Assembly (NCBI GenBank): GCA_903887845.1
Contig: CAISRC010000047.1
Coordinates: 1 to 45,982 of the forward strand
From: an uncultured Chlorobiaceae bacterium
Lineage (GTDB): Bacteria; Bacteroidota; Chlorobiia; Chlorobiales; Chlorobiaceae
Length of the DNA: 45,982 nucleotides
Direction of reading: 5' to 3'
Positions 24,739 through 33,380 of the stretch are shown here, one piece after another. The notes below the pieces were generated by a model that saw only the letters and a program-made list of their open reading frames with translations, was not told where the DNA came from and made no database searches. Every line of letters begins with the position of its first letter. Position 1 is the stretch's first letter. The position numbers and the translations under genes are program-made.

Positions 24739-27700
24739 TTACATGTTTCTTCTGTACTTTCCGCCAACCTCGTAGAGCGCATGGGTGATCTGACCGAGGG
24801 AGGCGACCCGGACGGTATCCATCAGCTCGGCAAAGATATTGCCGCCCGATACCGCAACATCCTTGAGTCTTTTGAGCGCCACCCCGGCAGCTTCACGGTT
24901 TGCCTCCTGGAATGCCCGCAGGTTCTCGATCTGTTGCTGCTTCTCCTCCTTTGTCGCTCTTGCAAGCTCCCCCGGCATCTGACAGCCATCCTCATCCGCA
25001 CGAGGTTTGAGGAAGGTGTTCACCCCGATAATCGGCAGTTCACCACTGTGCTTTTTGTGCTCGTAAAGCATGGACTCGTCCTGAATCTTCGCTCGCTGGT
25101 ACTGTGTCTCCATCGCCCCAAGCACGCCACCGCGCTGATCGATGCGCTCAAACTCGGCAAGCACAGCCTCTTCGACAAGGTTGGTCAGCTCCTCAATGAT
25201 AAACGAGCCCTGCTGCGGGTTCTCGTTCCTGGCAAGCCCGAACTCCCTGTTGATGATCATCTGGATCGCCATGGCCCGGCGCACCGACTCCTCGGAAGGG
25301 GTCGTCACCGCCTCGTCGTAGGCGTTCGTATGGAGCGAGTTGCAGTTGTCATAGATCGCCATCAGCGCCTGCAGGGTGGTGCGGATATCGTTGAAATCCA
25401 TCTCCTGGGCATGCAACGAGCGACCCGAGGTCTGGATATGGTATTTGAGCTTCTGGCTTCTTTCGTTGGCACCGTACTTGTCACGCATGGTGACCGCCCA
25501 CAGGCGACGTGCGACGCGCCCGATCACCGAATATTCCGGGTCAAGACCGTTGCTGAAGAAGAAGGAGAGGTTCGGTGCAAAATCGTCGATGTTCATGCCT
25601 CTCGACAGGTAATACTCAACGTAAGTAAAGCCGTTGGAGAGGGTGAACGCCAGTTGGCTGATGGGGTTGGCCCCGGCCTCGGCGATATGATAGCCGCTGA
25701 TTGAGACCGAATAGTAGTTGCGCACCAATTTGTCGATGAAGTACTGCTGAATGTCGCCCATCATCCTCAGGGCAAACTCAATCGAGAAAATACAGGTATT
25801 CTGCCCCTGGTCCTCTTTTAAAATGTCGGCCTGAACCGTGCCTCGCACCGTTTGCAGGGTGCAGTCACGAATCTTCAGATACTCCTCGGTCGAGGGCTCA
25901 CGGCCGTTCGTTTCCCGGAAGATAGCGGTCTGCTGATCGATGGCCGCATTGAAGAAGAAGGCGAGCATCATCGGCGCAGGGCCATTGATGGTAATGGAGA
26001 CGCTGGTGTTTGGGGCGCAGAGGTCGAAACCGGCATAGAGCTTCTTCATGTCGTCAACCGTACAGATCGACACGCCGCTCTCCCCCACCTTGCCATAGAT
26101 GTCGGGCGGAAAGTCGGGATCTTCGCCATAGAGCGTAACACTGTCGAAGGCCGTGGAAAGGCGCTTGGCATCATCGTCCTGGCTGAGGTAGTGGAACCTG
26201 CGGTTGGTCCGTTCGGGCGAACCCTCTCCGGCAAACTGGCGCTTGGGATCCTCTTCGGTACGCTTGAACGGGAAAACACCCGCTGTAAACGGAAAGTAAC
26301 CCGGAGCGTTCTCAAGCATGCTCCATCTCAGAATTTCGCCAAAATCGGCAAAGCCGGGTAAACAGACCTTTGGAATGCGGGAACCGGAGAGAGAGAGCGT
26401 ATAAAGGTCACTCCGGATTTCGCGCCCTCTGACCACCGTCACGAGCTGATCGCGCTTGTAGGCATCTTTCAGCGCTGGCCACTCATTGAGAATCGACTTC
26501 GACTCCAGCGTCAGCTTTGAGCCGAACGCCGCAATCTTCCGGTCAATCTCGACCCGGGTCGCCTCGCCGGGGAGCACCTCCCTTGCCCCTTCGAGCTGGA
26601 AAAGACGGCGTGCGACGCTGGACTGCTCCTTGACCTTTGCATGGTAGTTCCGTACGGTATGAACGATTTCACCAAGATAATGGACTCTGTCGGCGGAGAT
26701 GACCGAGCGCTTCAGGCTGTTGCTCTCGTCAACAACAAATGATGAACTCCAGCCTGAGTTTTTCTTTCTGTTGACCGTCTCGATCAGTGCCTTGTAGAGG
26801 GTATTGGTTCCGGGATCATTGAACTGGGAGGCAATGGTGCCAAAGACCGGAAGCGCCTCGTCGGATCCCTCGAAGAGGTTGCGGTTGCGTCGATACTGCT
26901 TGCGAACATTGCGCAACGCATCTTCAGCGCCCTTCCGTTCAAACTTGTTGATGACCACCAGATCGGCAAAATCGAGCATATCGATCTTCTCGAGCTGTGT
27001 CGGCGCACCAAACTCACTGGTCATCACATAGATCGCAACATCGCATATAGTGACGATGCCGGCATTTCCCTGCCCGATGCCGCTTGTTTCAACGACAACG
27101 AGATCATAGCCTGCAGCCCGCACAACGTCAAGAGCATCCTGTATGGCCGCCGACAACTCGGTCTGCGAATCCCGTGTAGCGAGAGAACGCATATAGACCT
27201 TCTTCGAATTGATGGCGTTCATCCTGATGCGATCGCCAAGCAGGGCGCCTCCGGTCCGCTGACGGGAAGGGTCAACGGCAAGGATGGCAACGCTCTTGTC
27301 CGGGAAGTCAATGGTGAAGCGGCGCACCAGCTCATCGGTCAGCGAGCTCTTACCCGCGCCACCGGTGCCGGTGATGCCGATAACCGGCACCTCCCTGCCA
27401 AGCTCCTGAATTCGCTGACGAAGCGATCCGTAGCTCTGGGTGTGATCACGTACATCCTGCTCCGCAAGTGAGATCAGCGTATTGACCGCCCTGACATCCT
27501 GTCCGGCCAGTTGGGCAATTTGCTCTTCCGGGTCACGCTCAATGCTAAAATCGCACTCCTCAAGCAGCACATTGATCATCCCCTGCAACCCCAACCGGCG
27601 CCCATCCTCTGGAGAAAAGATTTTCCGCACACCGTACGCTTCAATCCCGGCGATCTCCTCTGGCACAATCACACCGCCGCCACCGCCAAAGACCTTGATA

Positions 27701-27984
27701 TGCCCCTCACCCCTCTCCTTCAGAAGGTCGATAATATATTTGAAGAATTCGACATGTCCTCCCTGATAGCAGCTCACGGCAATCCCCTGGGCATCCTCCT
27801 GAATGGCCGCCGTCACAATCTCTTCGACCGAACGATTGTGGCCTAAATGAATCACCTCGGCCCCGGAAGCCAGCAACATCCGACGAATAACGTTGATGGT
27901 AGCGTCATGGCCGTCGAAAAGACTGGTAGCCGTCACAAAACGAACCTTTTTTCTGGTTTTGTATGGCGCAATTGCTGCAGACAT
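24739..27984 (-). CDS. icmF: Fused isobutyryl-CoA mutase IcmF (B12-dependent)
   Basis: This 1081-aa protein has the IcmF domain order. A B12-binding domain comes first, with the cobalamin His26 in [11 protein letters not shown] MeaI-type GTPase chaperone follows, with P-loop [10 protein letters not shown] near 206-215. The acyl-CoA mutase TIM barrel fills the C-terminal half, with [36 protein letters not shown] and [19 protein letters not shown]. IcmF interconverts isobutyryl-CoA and n-butyryl-CoA using adenosylcobalamin, and its GTPase part loads and repairs the cofactor. The ATG at 27984 follows AAGGAG, and the TTG one codon earlier is less likely. It heads the operon of butyryl-CoA oxidation genes, so isobutyryl-CoA is the probable entry substrate. 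Methylmalonyl-CoA mutase is excluded by the fused G-domain arrangement. Confidence 0.93.
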   Translation of the reverse strand: MSAAIAPYKTRKKVRFVTATSLFDGHDATINVIRRMLLASGAEVIHLGHNRSVEEIVTAAIQEDAQGIAVSCYQGGHVEFFKYIIDLLKERGEGHIKVFGGGGGVIVPEEIAGIEAYGVRKIFSPEDGRRLGLQGMINVLLEECDFSIERDPEEQIAQLAGQDVRAVNTLISLAEQDVRDHTQSYGSLRQRIQELGREVPVIGITGTGGAGKSSLTDELVRRFTIDFPDKSVAILAVDPSRQRTGGALLGDRIRMNAINSKKVYMRSLATRDSQTELSAAIQDALDVVRAAGYDLVVVETSGIGQGNAGIVTICDVAIYVMTSEFGAPTQLEKIDMLDFADLVVINKFERKGAEDALRNVRKQYRRNRNLFEGSDEALPVFGTIASQFNDPGTNTLYKALIETVNRKKNSGWSSSFVVDESNSLKRSVISADRVHYLGEIVHTVRNYHAKVKEQSSVARRLFQLEGAREVLPGEATRVEIDRKIAAFGSKLTLESKSILNEWPALKDAYKRDQLVTVVRGREIRSDLYTLSLSGSRIPKVCLPGFADFGEILRWSMLENAPGYFPFTAGVFPFKRTEEDPKRQFAGEGSPERTNRRFHYLSQDDDAKRLSTAFDSVTLYGEDPDFPPDIYGKVGESGVSICTVDDMKKLYAGFDLCAPNTSVSITINGPAPMMLAFFFNAAIDQQTAIFRETNGREPSTEEYLKIRDCTLQTVRGTVQADILKEDQGQNTCIFSIEFALRMMGDIQQYFIDKLVRNYYSVSISGYHIAEAGANPISQLAFTLSNGFTYVEYYLSRGMNIDDFAPNLSFFFSNGLDPEYSVIGRVARRLWAVTMRDKYGANERSQKLKYHIQTSGRSLHAQEMDFNDIRTTLQALMAIYDNCNSLHTNAYDEAVTTPSEESVRRAMAIQMIINREFGLARNENPQQGSFIIEELTNLVEEAVLAEFERIDQRGGVLGAMETQYQRAKIQDESMLYEHKKHSGELPIIGVNTFLKPRADEDGCQMPGELARATKEEKQQQIENLRAFQEANREAAGVALKRLKDVAVSGGNIFAELMDTVRVASLGQITHALYEVGGKYRRNM

Positions 27985-28066
27985 CAATATCTCCTTGAAG
28001 ATCGTTTCAGATTTTTATTGGTATAGTGAACTCCCTTGCGCACCAGAACTCTTCCGGCCTCTTTCT

Positions 28067-28100
28067 CCGGGAATGCCGAGCTGGAGCTCGGCGTTCCCGG
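28067..28100. repeat. REP-like palindrome, copy 1
   Basis: A 34-base near-perfect palindrome has the core GCCGAGCTGGAGCTCGGC, flanked by CCGGGAA on one side and TTCCCGG on the other, with a single T/G mismatch in the arms. It is the same element as at 28260-28325 and 29733-29757. It lies in the leader of icmF, upstream of its start codon and downstream of the predicted promoter. Confidence 0.8.
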
Positions 28101-28123
28101 ACATATTCCGCAACAGGTTTGGC

Positions 28124-28142
28124 CTGTCTGACTATCAGACAG
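28124..28142. promoter_or_regulatory. Perfect 8-bp inverted repeat between icmF and merR
   Basis: CTGTCTGA (28124-28131) and TCAGACAG (28135-28142) flank a three-base centre. It lies in the transcribed leader of icmF, about 23 bases past the predicted -10 box. It could be an operator or an RNA hairpin. It differs from the TTTACGT motif, so it may serve a different regulator. Confidence 0.4.
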
Positions 28143-28164
28143 AGTAAACCTTGTGCCAGGAACA

Positions 28165-28194
28165 AATATAATATATCGTTTACGTAAAAGTCAA
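28165..28194 (-). promoter_or_regulatory. Predicted icmF promoter with TTTACGTAAA palindrome in the spacer
   Basis: On the minus strand TTGACT (-35, 28194-28189) and TATATT (-10, 28170-28165) are 18 bases apart. A perfect palindrome TTTACGTAAA lies at 28179-28188 inside the spacer. MerR-family proteins typically bind within long promoter spacers, and a MerR gene starts about 150 bases away in the opposite direction. TTTACGT-type palindromes resemble sites described for LiuR-type MerR regulators of acyl-CoA and branched-chain amino acid catabolism. The assignment is an inference. Confidence 0.5.
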
Positions 28195-28259
28195 GACGCA
28201 AGCAGAATTATTTTTTTATATTTTATGGCAAGAGCAGGATGTGCATTACATCTTGCTCC

Positions 28260-28325
28260 GGGAACGCCGAGCTCCAGCTCGGCAGAGAAGATGAATAATA
28301 TGCCGAGCTGGAGCTCGGCGTTCCC
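28260..28325. repeat. REP-like element pair in head-to-head arrangement (25-bp perfect inverted repeat)
   Basis: Two copies of the GCCGAGCTSSAGCTCGGC element, at 28260-28284 and 28301-28325, are oriented oppositely around a 16-base spacer. The two 25-base arms are exact reverse complements, each including the asymmetric GGGAAC/GTTCCC flank. As RNA this would fold into a long hairpin just upstream of the merR start. Paired inverted units are the usual arrangement of REP doublets. Confidence 0.85.
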
Positions 28326-28346
28326 AGAATGCCTCAAACGAAAGAG

Positions 28347-28772
28347 ATGAAAGATAAAGAGCAGATAAAAGAGGAGATTGTACCGATAAGCCAGCTTTCG
28401 AAACAGCTTGGCATCACCACAAGGACACTTCGCTACTGGGAAGAGATGGGCATCATTGAATCAGTGGAAAGGGCAGAAGGCGCAAACCGTGGCTACACAC
28501 CCTATATCGTTCGACGCATCAAGTTCATCATCAAGCTCAAGGAACTGGGCTTGAGCATCCAGCAATTTCAGGAGCTCTACAAGGTTTACGGTGACGCCAG
28601 GAGGACAGATATCATGGTACCGAAGCTTATCGCAATTCTGGACAATCATATCAACCAGATTGACAGCAAGATCGCGAGGCTGGCCTCTCTTCGAAACGAA
28701 ATCGTTGAATACCGCGAAAAGATGACGGCAAAGCTTGACGCTGTTGCCTCAACCGACGATCAGAGCCTCTAA
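28347..28772 (+). CDS. MerR family transcription regulator (probable regulator of the acyl-CoA cluster)
   Basis: Translation from ATG 28347 gives 141 aa. The N-terminal winged helix is typical of MerR: ISQLSKQLGITTRTLRYWEE then GIIESVERAEGANRGYTPYI. A dimerisation helix follows, with no Cys-rich metal site and no clear ligand-binding domain. Such short MerR proteins often sense acyl-CoAs or redox signals through the C-terminal tail. It is transcribed divergently from icmF and is the nearest regulator of the isobutyryl/butyryl-CoA genes. An alternative ATG at 28329 would sit next to the REP-like element and is less likely. Its 5' leader contains the REP doublet. Confidence 0.8.
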   Translation: MKDKEQIKEEIVPISQLSKQLGITTRTLRYWEEMGIIESVERAEGANRGYTPYIVRRIKFIIKLKELGLSIQQFQELYKVYGDARRTDIMVPKLIAILDNHINQIDSKIARLASLRNEIVEYREKMTAKLDAVASTDDQSL

Positions 28773-28858
28773 CCAATGTTGATCCTGAGTCACCGTTTGG
28801 ATTCGTTTTCTAAAATCGCAGAGAGCTGCGTCCTCCGAAGTTTTAGTTTTGATTGCCG

Positions 28859-29686
28859 CTATAAAGCCCTATGTATCAAGGCTGGACCATGCTGGACCGT
28901 GCGAAAATAGTGAACAGCAGGTTTGCCAAATGCCATGACATAGCCTATCAAATGGTCATCCGGAATTCCGAGGAGATGCCGAGTTTCCGGCACAAGATCG
29001 TTGATGGCCGATTTTGCTAGACCATTCCATACGGTGCCGATTCCGTTGGACTGGGCGAACAGCTCGAAGTATGAAAGGGAAATCATGCAGTCCGGCATAG
29101 GTGATGCTACGTTCATTGGTGCCGAGGCGATCAGCAGATGAGGAGCGCCACGAAAAATAACATCAATATGACGATCCTCCCATATCCTGACAAAGTTGGC
29201 AAAAAATTCCATGCCTTGCGGCAGAACATTTTCTTTAACCAGTCTAACCAGTCCGACCATTACTTCATCACGCAATTGTGCAACCTTTTCCTTGCTATCC
29301 AACACGGTGAAACAAACCTTACGAGAGTTCACGCCGGTAGGAGCGTGCCATGCAACCTCCAACAGCTTTTGTAAAAGCGCCGGGGCAATATTTTCATGCT
29401 TGTAGCGCCGCACAGACCGCCGCCCTTTGATCAGAATCTCAAGTTTGTCCGGATCAGGAAATCCGCCGACAACCGAACGACTGTTTGCCGGATCCAAGCC
29501 AAATATAGAGACCGATTCAGTTGGACAGATCGCCAGGCAATGCTGGCATTTTATACACAAGGCTTCTTTATCAACAGGAATGAACGGGTATCCATCCTCT
29601 TCCATAGAGATGATACTTGCAGTGCAATCAGCAACACATTGGCCACAATGAATGCAGTTCTGTTCGTTTATTTTGAAATTGAGCAT
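28859..29686 (-). CDS. Ferredoxin-nitroreductase fusion protein
   Basis: The 275-aa protein starts with two 4Fe-4S motifs, CIHCGQCVADC at 11-21 and CIKCQHCLAIC at 44-54. A nitroreductase (FMN) domain follows from about 85, with RRSVRRYKHENI and WHAPTGVNSRK. This fusion is widespread in anaerobes and is thought to let ferredoxin-level electrons reach a bound flavin. Its substrate is unknown. No ribosome binding site of note precedes the ATG. It lies between the convergent merR and a REP-like element, and shares its direction with the bacterioferritin gene but with a gap of 118 bases. Confidence 0.9.
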   Translation of the reverse strand: MLNFKINEQNCIHCGQCVADCTASIISMEEDGYPFIPVDKEALCIKCQHCLAICPTESVSIFGLDPANSRSVVGGFPDPDKLEILIKGRRSVRRYKHENIAPALLQKLLEVAWHAPTGVNSRKVCFTVLDSKEKVAQLRDEVMVGLVRLVKENVLPQGMEFFANFVRIWEDRHIDVIFRGAPHLLIASAPMNVASPMPDCMISLSYFELFAQSNGIGTVWNGLAKSAINDLVPETRHLLGIPDDHLIGYVMAFGKPAVHYFRTVQHGPALIHRAL

Positions 29687-29732
29687 TTTTGTTTCTTGTA
29701 ACTTTCAGTATTTATTTTCTAAAGGGGTACAA

Positions 29733-29757
29733 TGCCGAGCTGAAGCTCGGCGTTCCC
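29733..29757. repeat. REP-like palindrome, copy 4
   Basis: The same 25-base unit as near merR, with GA replacing GG in the centre (GCCGAGCTGAAGCTCGGC, then GTTCCC). It lies between the bacterioferritin stop and the nitroreductase start. The central change still allows the hairpin arms to pair. Confidence 0.75.
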
Positions 29758-29804
29758 AGGTATTGGTAGATGTTGTAACGCTGCTGCAGAGCTATGGCAG
29801 AACA

Positions 29805-30272
29805 TTATACAAGCTTGTCGGCAAGATAGTTCTGGATACCCATCTGGCTAATCTGCTCAAGCTGTGCCTCAAGCCAATCGAGATGCGCCTCTTCTTCCTT
29901 GAGGATTGAGCCCAGCAGTTCCCGTGTACCATTATCACCACACTCAACAGCGATCTTTATAGCTTCATTGTATGATGCAACAGCATCAAGTTCGGAATTC
30001 AAATCGTTTTGGTGCTGAGATGCAACTTCTGAACCAATCGTGATTTTTTTAAGATTACTGACAATCGGAATTCCTTCAAAAAACAAAATTCGACCGATAA
30101 GCTTTTCTGCATGCCTCATTTCATCAATTGCTCGCTTTTCAGCAGCCTTGTGAATTTTTTCGTAGCCCCAATTACTGCACATTTCAGAGTGCACCATATA
30201 CTGGTTAATGGCAGTAAGTTCATCACTAAGCAGGCTGTTCAGTTTTTCAATCATTTTAGGATTGCCCTTCAT
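29805..30272 (-). CDS. bfr: Bacterioferritin
   Basis: The 155-aa protein matches E. coli Bfr in length and register. Glu18, Tyr25, Glu51 and His54 of the diiron ferroxidase centre are in place, and Met52 (in AIDEMRHAE), the haem ligand shared between two subunits, is kept. The C-terminal ligands lie in EEEAHLDWLE. Twenty-four subunits form a shell that oxidises and stores iron and detoxifies peroxide. AAGGAG precedes the ATG. It ends before REP-like copy 4, and its upstream region holds two inverted repeats. Confidence 0.95.
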   Translation of the reverse strand: MKGNPKMIEKLNSLLSDELTAINQYMVHSEMCSNWGYEKIHKAAEKRAIDEMRHAEKLIGRILFFEGIPIVSNLKKITIGSEVASQHQNDLNSELDAVASYNEAIKIAVECGDNGTRELLGSILKEEEAHLDWLEAQLEQISQMGIQNYLADKLV

Positions 30273-30316
30273 CGTTATCTCCTTGATGTTTTGATTACTT
30301 TATAGAGAATACCAAG

Positions 30317-30353
30317 CTCAACTTACATGAGTAATGTACAAAAGGAAGTTGAG
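30317..30353. promoter_or_regulatory. Nested inverted repeat upstream of bfr
   Basis: CTCAACTT (30317-30324) pairs with AAGTTGAG (30346-30353). Inside it TACAT (30324-30328) pairs with ATGTA (30334-30338), giving a bulged hairpin. It lies about 45 bases upstream of the bfr start codon, between bfr and the end of the sensor kinase gene. It could be a regulatory site for bfr or a weak terminator of the kinase gene. Confidence 0.3.
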
Positions 30354-30371
30354 TGGGTGAACCCTTTCGCT

Positions 30372-30391
30372 TAATAATCAGCAGATTATTA
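30372..30391. terminator. AT-rich hairpin after the sensor kinase gene
   Basis: TAATAATC and GATTATTA form a perfect 8-bp stem with a 4-base loop, 30 bases past the kinase stop codon. It lacks a G+C-rich stem and a clear T run, so it is a poor intrinsic terminator and may instead be an operator. Confidence 0.25.
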
Positions 30392-30421
30392 GCCGAAGAA
30401 GTCAATAAATGCCCGGTGCTG

Positions 30422-33277
30422 TTAATTCCGGGGAAACAACAATGCATTAATTGCTAAAGCCACCTCTGTCAGTTTAACCGGCTTTTTCAGGAATTGGCTG
30501 ATTCCATAACAATTGGAAAGCAGCGATGGATCAAGATCCTTGCCATAACCAGTCATAAGGATAACCGGCATCTGAGATTTGATTTTTTGCAGTTCTTCAG
30601 CAAGCTCGATTCCGGTCATTTCCGGCATAATCAGGTCGGTAATGAGAAGATCAAATTTTTCAGGATTCTGCCTGAACAGTTCAACTGCCTCCAGCGGCAA
30701 GTTAAGGGCTTGAACTGTGAAACCGATTTTGGTGATCATTTTCGTCACCACCCGGAGCAAGGCCAGGTCGTCATCAACCAGAAGTATGCGACCATGTCCA
30801 TGTCCCGGAGTTTCTTTAATTGCGGGTTTCACAATCTGGTCGTTAACTACAGGCAGATATACCCGGAATGTAGTCCCTTTGCCCTGCCGGGTTTCAACAA
30901 CAATCTTTCCATTACAACTTGTAATAATGCCGTGAACGACGGAAAGTCCAAGCCCGGTCCCTTTATTGACAGATTTTGTCGTAAAAAACGGTTCAAAGAT
31001 ACGTTCGAGGGTAGCATCATCCATGCCTGTGCCAGTATCGGAAATGCTGAGCTGTACATACGTTTCTGCTGGAAGATCAAGATGCTGTGCCTGAAGGTCA
31101 GTGCCCGGAGTAATCTCTTTAAGCTCAATGGTCAGCGTTCCTCCGGAATCTTCCATTGCCTGGAATGCATTGGTGCAAAGATTGACAATCACCTGATGGA
31201 TTTGTGATGAATCGGCAAGAATATTCCTGCAACTCTTTTCAATATGCTGTTCAATGGTGATCGTGACAGGTATTGAGGGACGAAGAAGCTTCAGCGCTTC
31301 AGCAAGAACAGCCTGAACACTGACGATAGTCGGAGTACTTTCCTGTGCCCTGCTGAAGAGAAGGATTTGTGAGACAAGGCTCTGGGCTCGCATGACTGCC
31401 TGACTGATTTCACTGAAATAGTCATGCAGCGACTCTTTTTCTGTCAGCTCTAACATCCCGAGTTCAGCATAGCCGAGTATGGGAGTGAGAATGTTGTTAA
31501 GATCATGCGCAATACCGCCAGCAAGTGTTCCAATGGTTTCCAGACGCTGGGATTTACGAAGATGCGATTCCAATTGCTGCTTTTTCTCTTCCGCCCTTTT
31601 TCGCTCAGTAATGTCAAGAACTATTCCAGAATAGCGGGATATTATCTTGCCCTCGAAATCTTTAACCGGATTTCCTTTGGACATCAACCAGCGAATTTTT
31701 CCATCAGCATCACGAATTCGCCATATACTATTGAACTCACCACCTGATTTTAATGCTTCCATAACAGCTTGTTCAACCTTCTCCCTGTCTTCCGGAATAA
31801 TGGTTTTCAGCCAGTTTTCCAGTGAAGGCTCACAACTCTGCGGTTTGAGCCCAAAAAGTTTCCATAATTCATCTGACCAAATACTGATATCCGGGCTCAT
31901 TTCACTCTCCCAAATACCTGCATTGGTCGCAGCCATGACGAGACGCATCCGTTCATTGCCGGCAAGAAGGGCCTCCTGAAACTCCTTGCGTTCGGTAACA
32001 TCATTAATGATGGAATAAAGCAAAGATCTGCCGGCAATTATAATAGGAGCGCTGAAAACTTCGACATCGCGAACTGATCCGTCGGCACGGCAATGGCGGA
32101 AGGTAAAAAAATTACGTTTTTCCTGGCGGGCAAGCTCCATTTCTGATTGTACCTCCTGCTCTGTCAACATGTTGATCTGACTGATTTTCATCTGGCAGAG
32201 TTCAGCCTGATCCCATCCATAGAATGTTTCTGCTGCCGGATTGGCATCAACAATCCAGCCATCCCTGGGGTCAATGATCAGCATCACGGTTTGCTTGTTC
32301 TGAAAAAGGCTCCTGTAGCGGGCCTCACTTTGACGCAGCTCTTCTTCAGCCAGTTCCCGTGCCTTGCGATTTCGCAACATCGTAATTCCATACGCCAGAT
32401 TGTCAGCCAGAGCCGTAAGCAGTTTCGTCTCCTCAGCATTAAAAGCCTCCAGGAACGGAGAATAAATAGTTAATGCACCAAACACTTTATCATCTGCTTT
32501 CAGCGGCACACTTTCAGCGGAAGTATAACCCCGCTTTATTGCCTCCTGACGCCAGGGCGCAAATTGCGGATCTACTAACATGTTCTTGGTAGAACATGGT
32601 TTGCCGGTACGAATTGCACTTCCTGTTGGGCCTCGCCCACGCTCAACATCTGCCCAGGAGATCATAAGGGTTTCAAGATAACCATCCTCAAAGCCGGCTT
32701 GAGCAACTGGACGTACACTTTTTTCCTCATCATTTTCAGTATAACCGACCCAGGCCATACGATATCCACCGGCATCAACGACAATGCGACAGATATCACG
32801 CAATAATTCCACTTCATTATCAGCATGAAGAAGCGCCTGATTGCAATTGCTGATCGTCAAAAGTGTACGGTTTAACTTGTGAAGTTCATCCTCAGCCTCT
32901 TTTCGCTCAGTGATATCAACAACGGTACCAACCATTCGTACAACGTTTCCATCTTTATCATGTTCAACGATGCTTCCTCTGCTTTCTATCCAGCGAATAG
33001 TGCCACTCTTCGAGATCATCCTGCAGACGATGATCGACAACATCTCTTTTTTATCCTGAAAAGAATCTTGTGTCGTAAAGAAAAATTTATGATGATCATC
33101 GGGGTGAATAATCATTTTCATAAATGCGGTATCAAATTCCGCAGCATCGGAAGAGTAACCGGTAAATTCCAAAAACCGTGGGCTCAGGTAAACCCTATCT
33201 GCAGGCAGATTCCAGTCCCAATACCCTTCATTTGCAGTACTAAGGATCAGTTTCAGTCTATCCGTATCTGTATTCAT
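30422..33277 (-). CDS. Hybrid sensor histidine kinase (PAS-GAF-PAS-PAS-HisKA-HATPase-REC)
   Basis: With the ATG at 33275-33277 (AGGA about 7 bases upstream; the TTG at 33313 is weaker) the product is 951 aa with no membrane segment, so it is cytoplasmic. Domains in order are PAS (about 1-130), GAF (about 140-310), PAS (320-440), PAS (450-570), a HisKA domain with phosphoacceptor His591 in GGIAHDLNN, an ATPase domain with NLCTNAFQAM and GTGLGLSVVHG, and a C-terminal receiver with Asp881 in LITDLIMPEMTG and Lys in LKKPVK. It senses an unknown cytosolic signal and would relay phosphate within itself or to a partner. No response regulator with a DNA-binding domain lies next to it, so the output is not visible here. 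Confidence 0.92.
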   Translation of the reverse strand: MNTDTDRLKLILSTANEGYWDWNLPADRVYLSPRFLEFTGYSSDAAEFDTAFMKMIIHPDDHHKFFFTTQDSFQDKKEMLSIIVCRMISKSGTIRWIESRGSIVEHDKDGNVVRMVGTVVDITERKEAEDELHKLNRTLLTISNCNQALLHADNEVELLRDICRIVVDAGGYRMAWVGYTENDEEKSVRPVAQAGFEDGYLETLMISWADVERGRGPTGSAIRTGKPCSTKNMLVDPQFAPWRQEAIKRGYTSAESVPLKADDKVFGALTIYSPFLEAFNAEETKLLTALADNLAYGITMLRNRKARELAEEELRQSEARYRSLFQNKQTVMLIIDPRDGWIVDANPAAETFYGWDQAELCQMKISQINMLTEQEVQSEMELARQEKRNFFTFRHCRADGSVRDVEVFSAPIIIAGRSLLYSIINDVTERKEFQEALLAGNERMRLVMAATNAGIWESEMSPDISIWSDELWKLFGLKPQSCEPSLENWLKTIIPEDREKVEQAVMEALKSGGEFNSIWRIRDADGKIRWLMSKGNPVKDFEGKIISRYSGIVLDITERKRAEEKKQQLESHLRKSQRLETIGTLAGGIAHDLNNILTPILGYAELGMLELTEKESLHDYFSEISQAVMRAQSLVSQILLFSRAQESTPTIVSVQAVLAEALKLLRPSIPVTITIEQHIEKSCRNILADSSQIHQVIVNLCTNAFQAMEDSGGTLTIELKEITPGTDLQAQHLDLPAETYVQLSISDTGTGMDDATLERIFEPFFTTKSVNKGTGLGLSVVHGIITSCNGKIVVETRQGKGTTFRVYLPVVNDQIVKPAIKETPGHGHGRILLVDDDLALLRVVTKMITKIGFTVQALNLPLEAVELFRQNPEKFDLLITDLIMPEMTGIELAEELQKIKSQMPVILMTGYGKDLDPSLLSNCYGISQFLKKPVKLTEVALAINALLFPRN

Positions 33278-33380
33278 AGTATATCCTGATACACCCTGGT
33301 ATTTCGATATCAAGTGGTTATGATTCAGTTCTCTAAACAGTGAGTGTGCTGCGGAGAAGAGCGGTTGCAGTTAAGAAAAC

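Noticed and set aside
24781-26361. Plus-strand open frames opposite icmF (24781-25704, 25852-26361)
   Set aside because: icmF is unambiguous on the minus strand over its full length, and the antisense products match no family.
27985-28260. Cobalamin riboswitch upstream of the B12-dependent icmF
   Set aside because: The leader contains a REP-like palindrome and a short inverted repeat, but no B12-box-like sequence or the several stems expected of a cobalamin riboswitch.
28067-29757. CRISPR array from the repeated GCCGAGCT units
   Set aside because: The copies are unevenly spaced, occur in both orientations, lack uniform spacers and have no cas genes nearby. They behave as REP-like elements.
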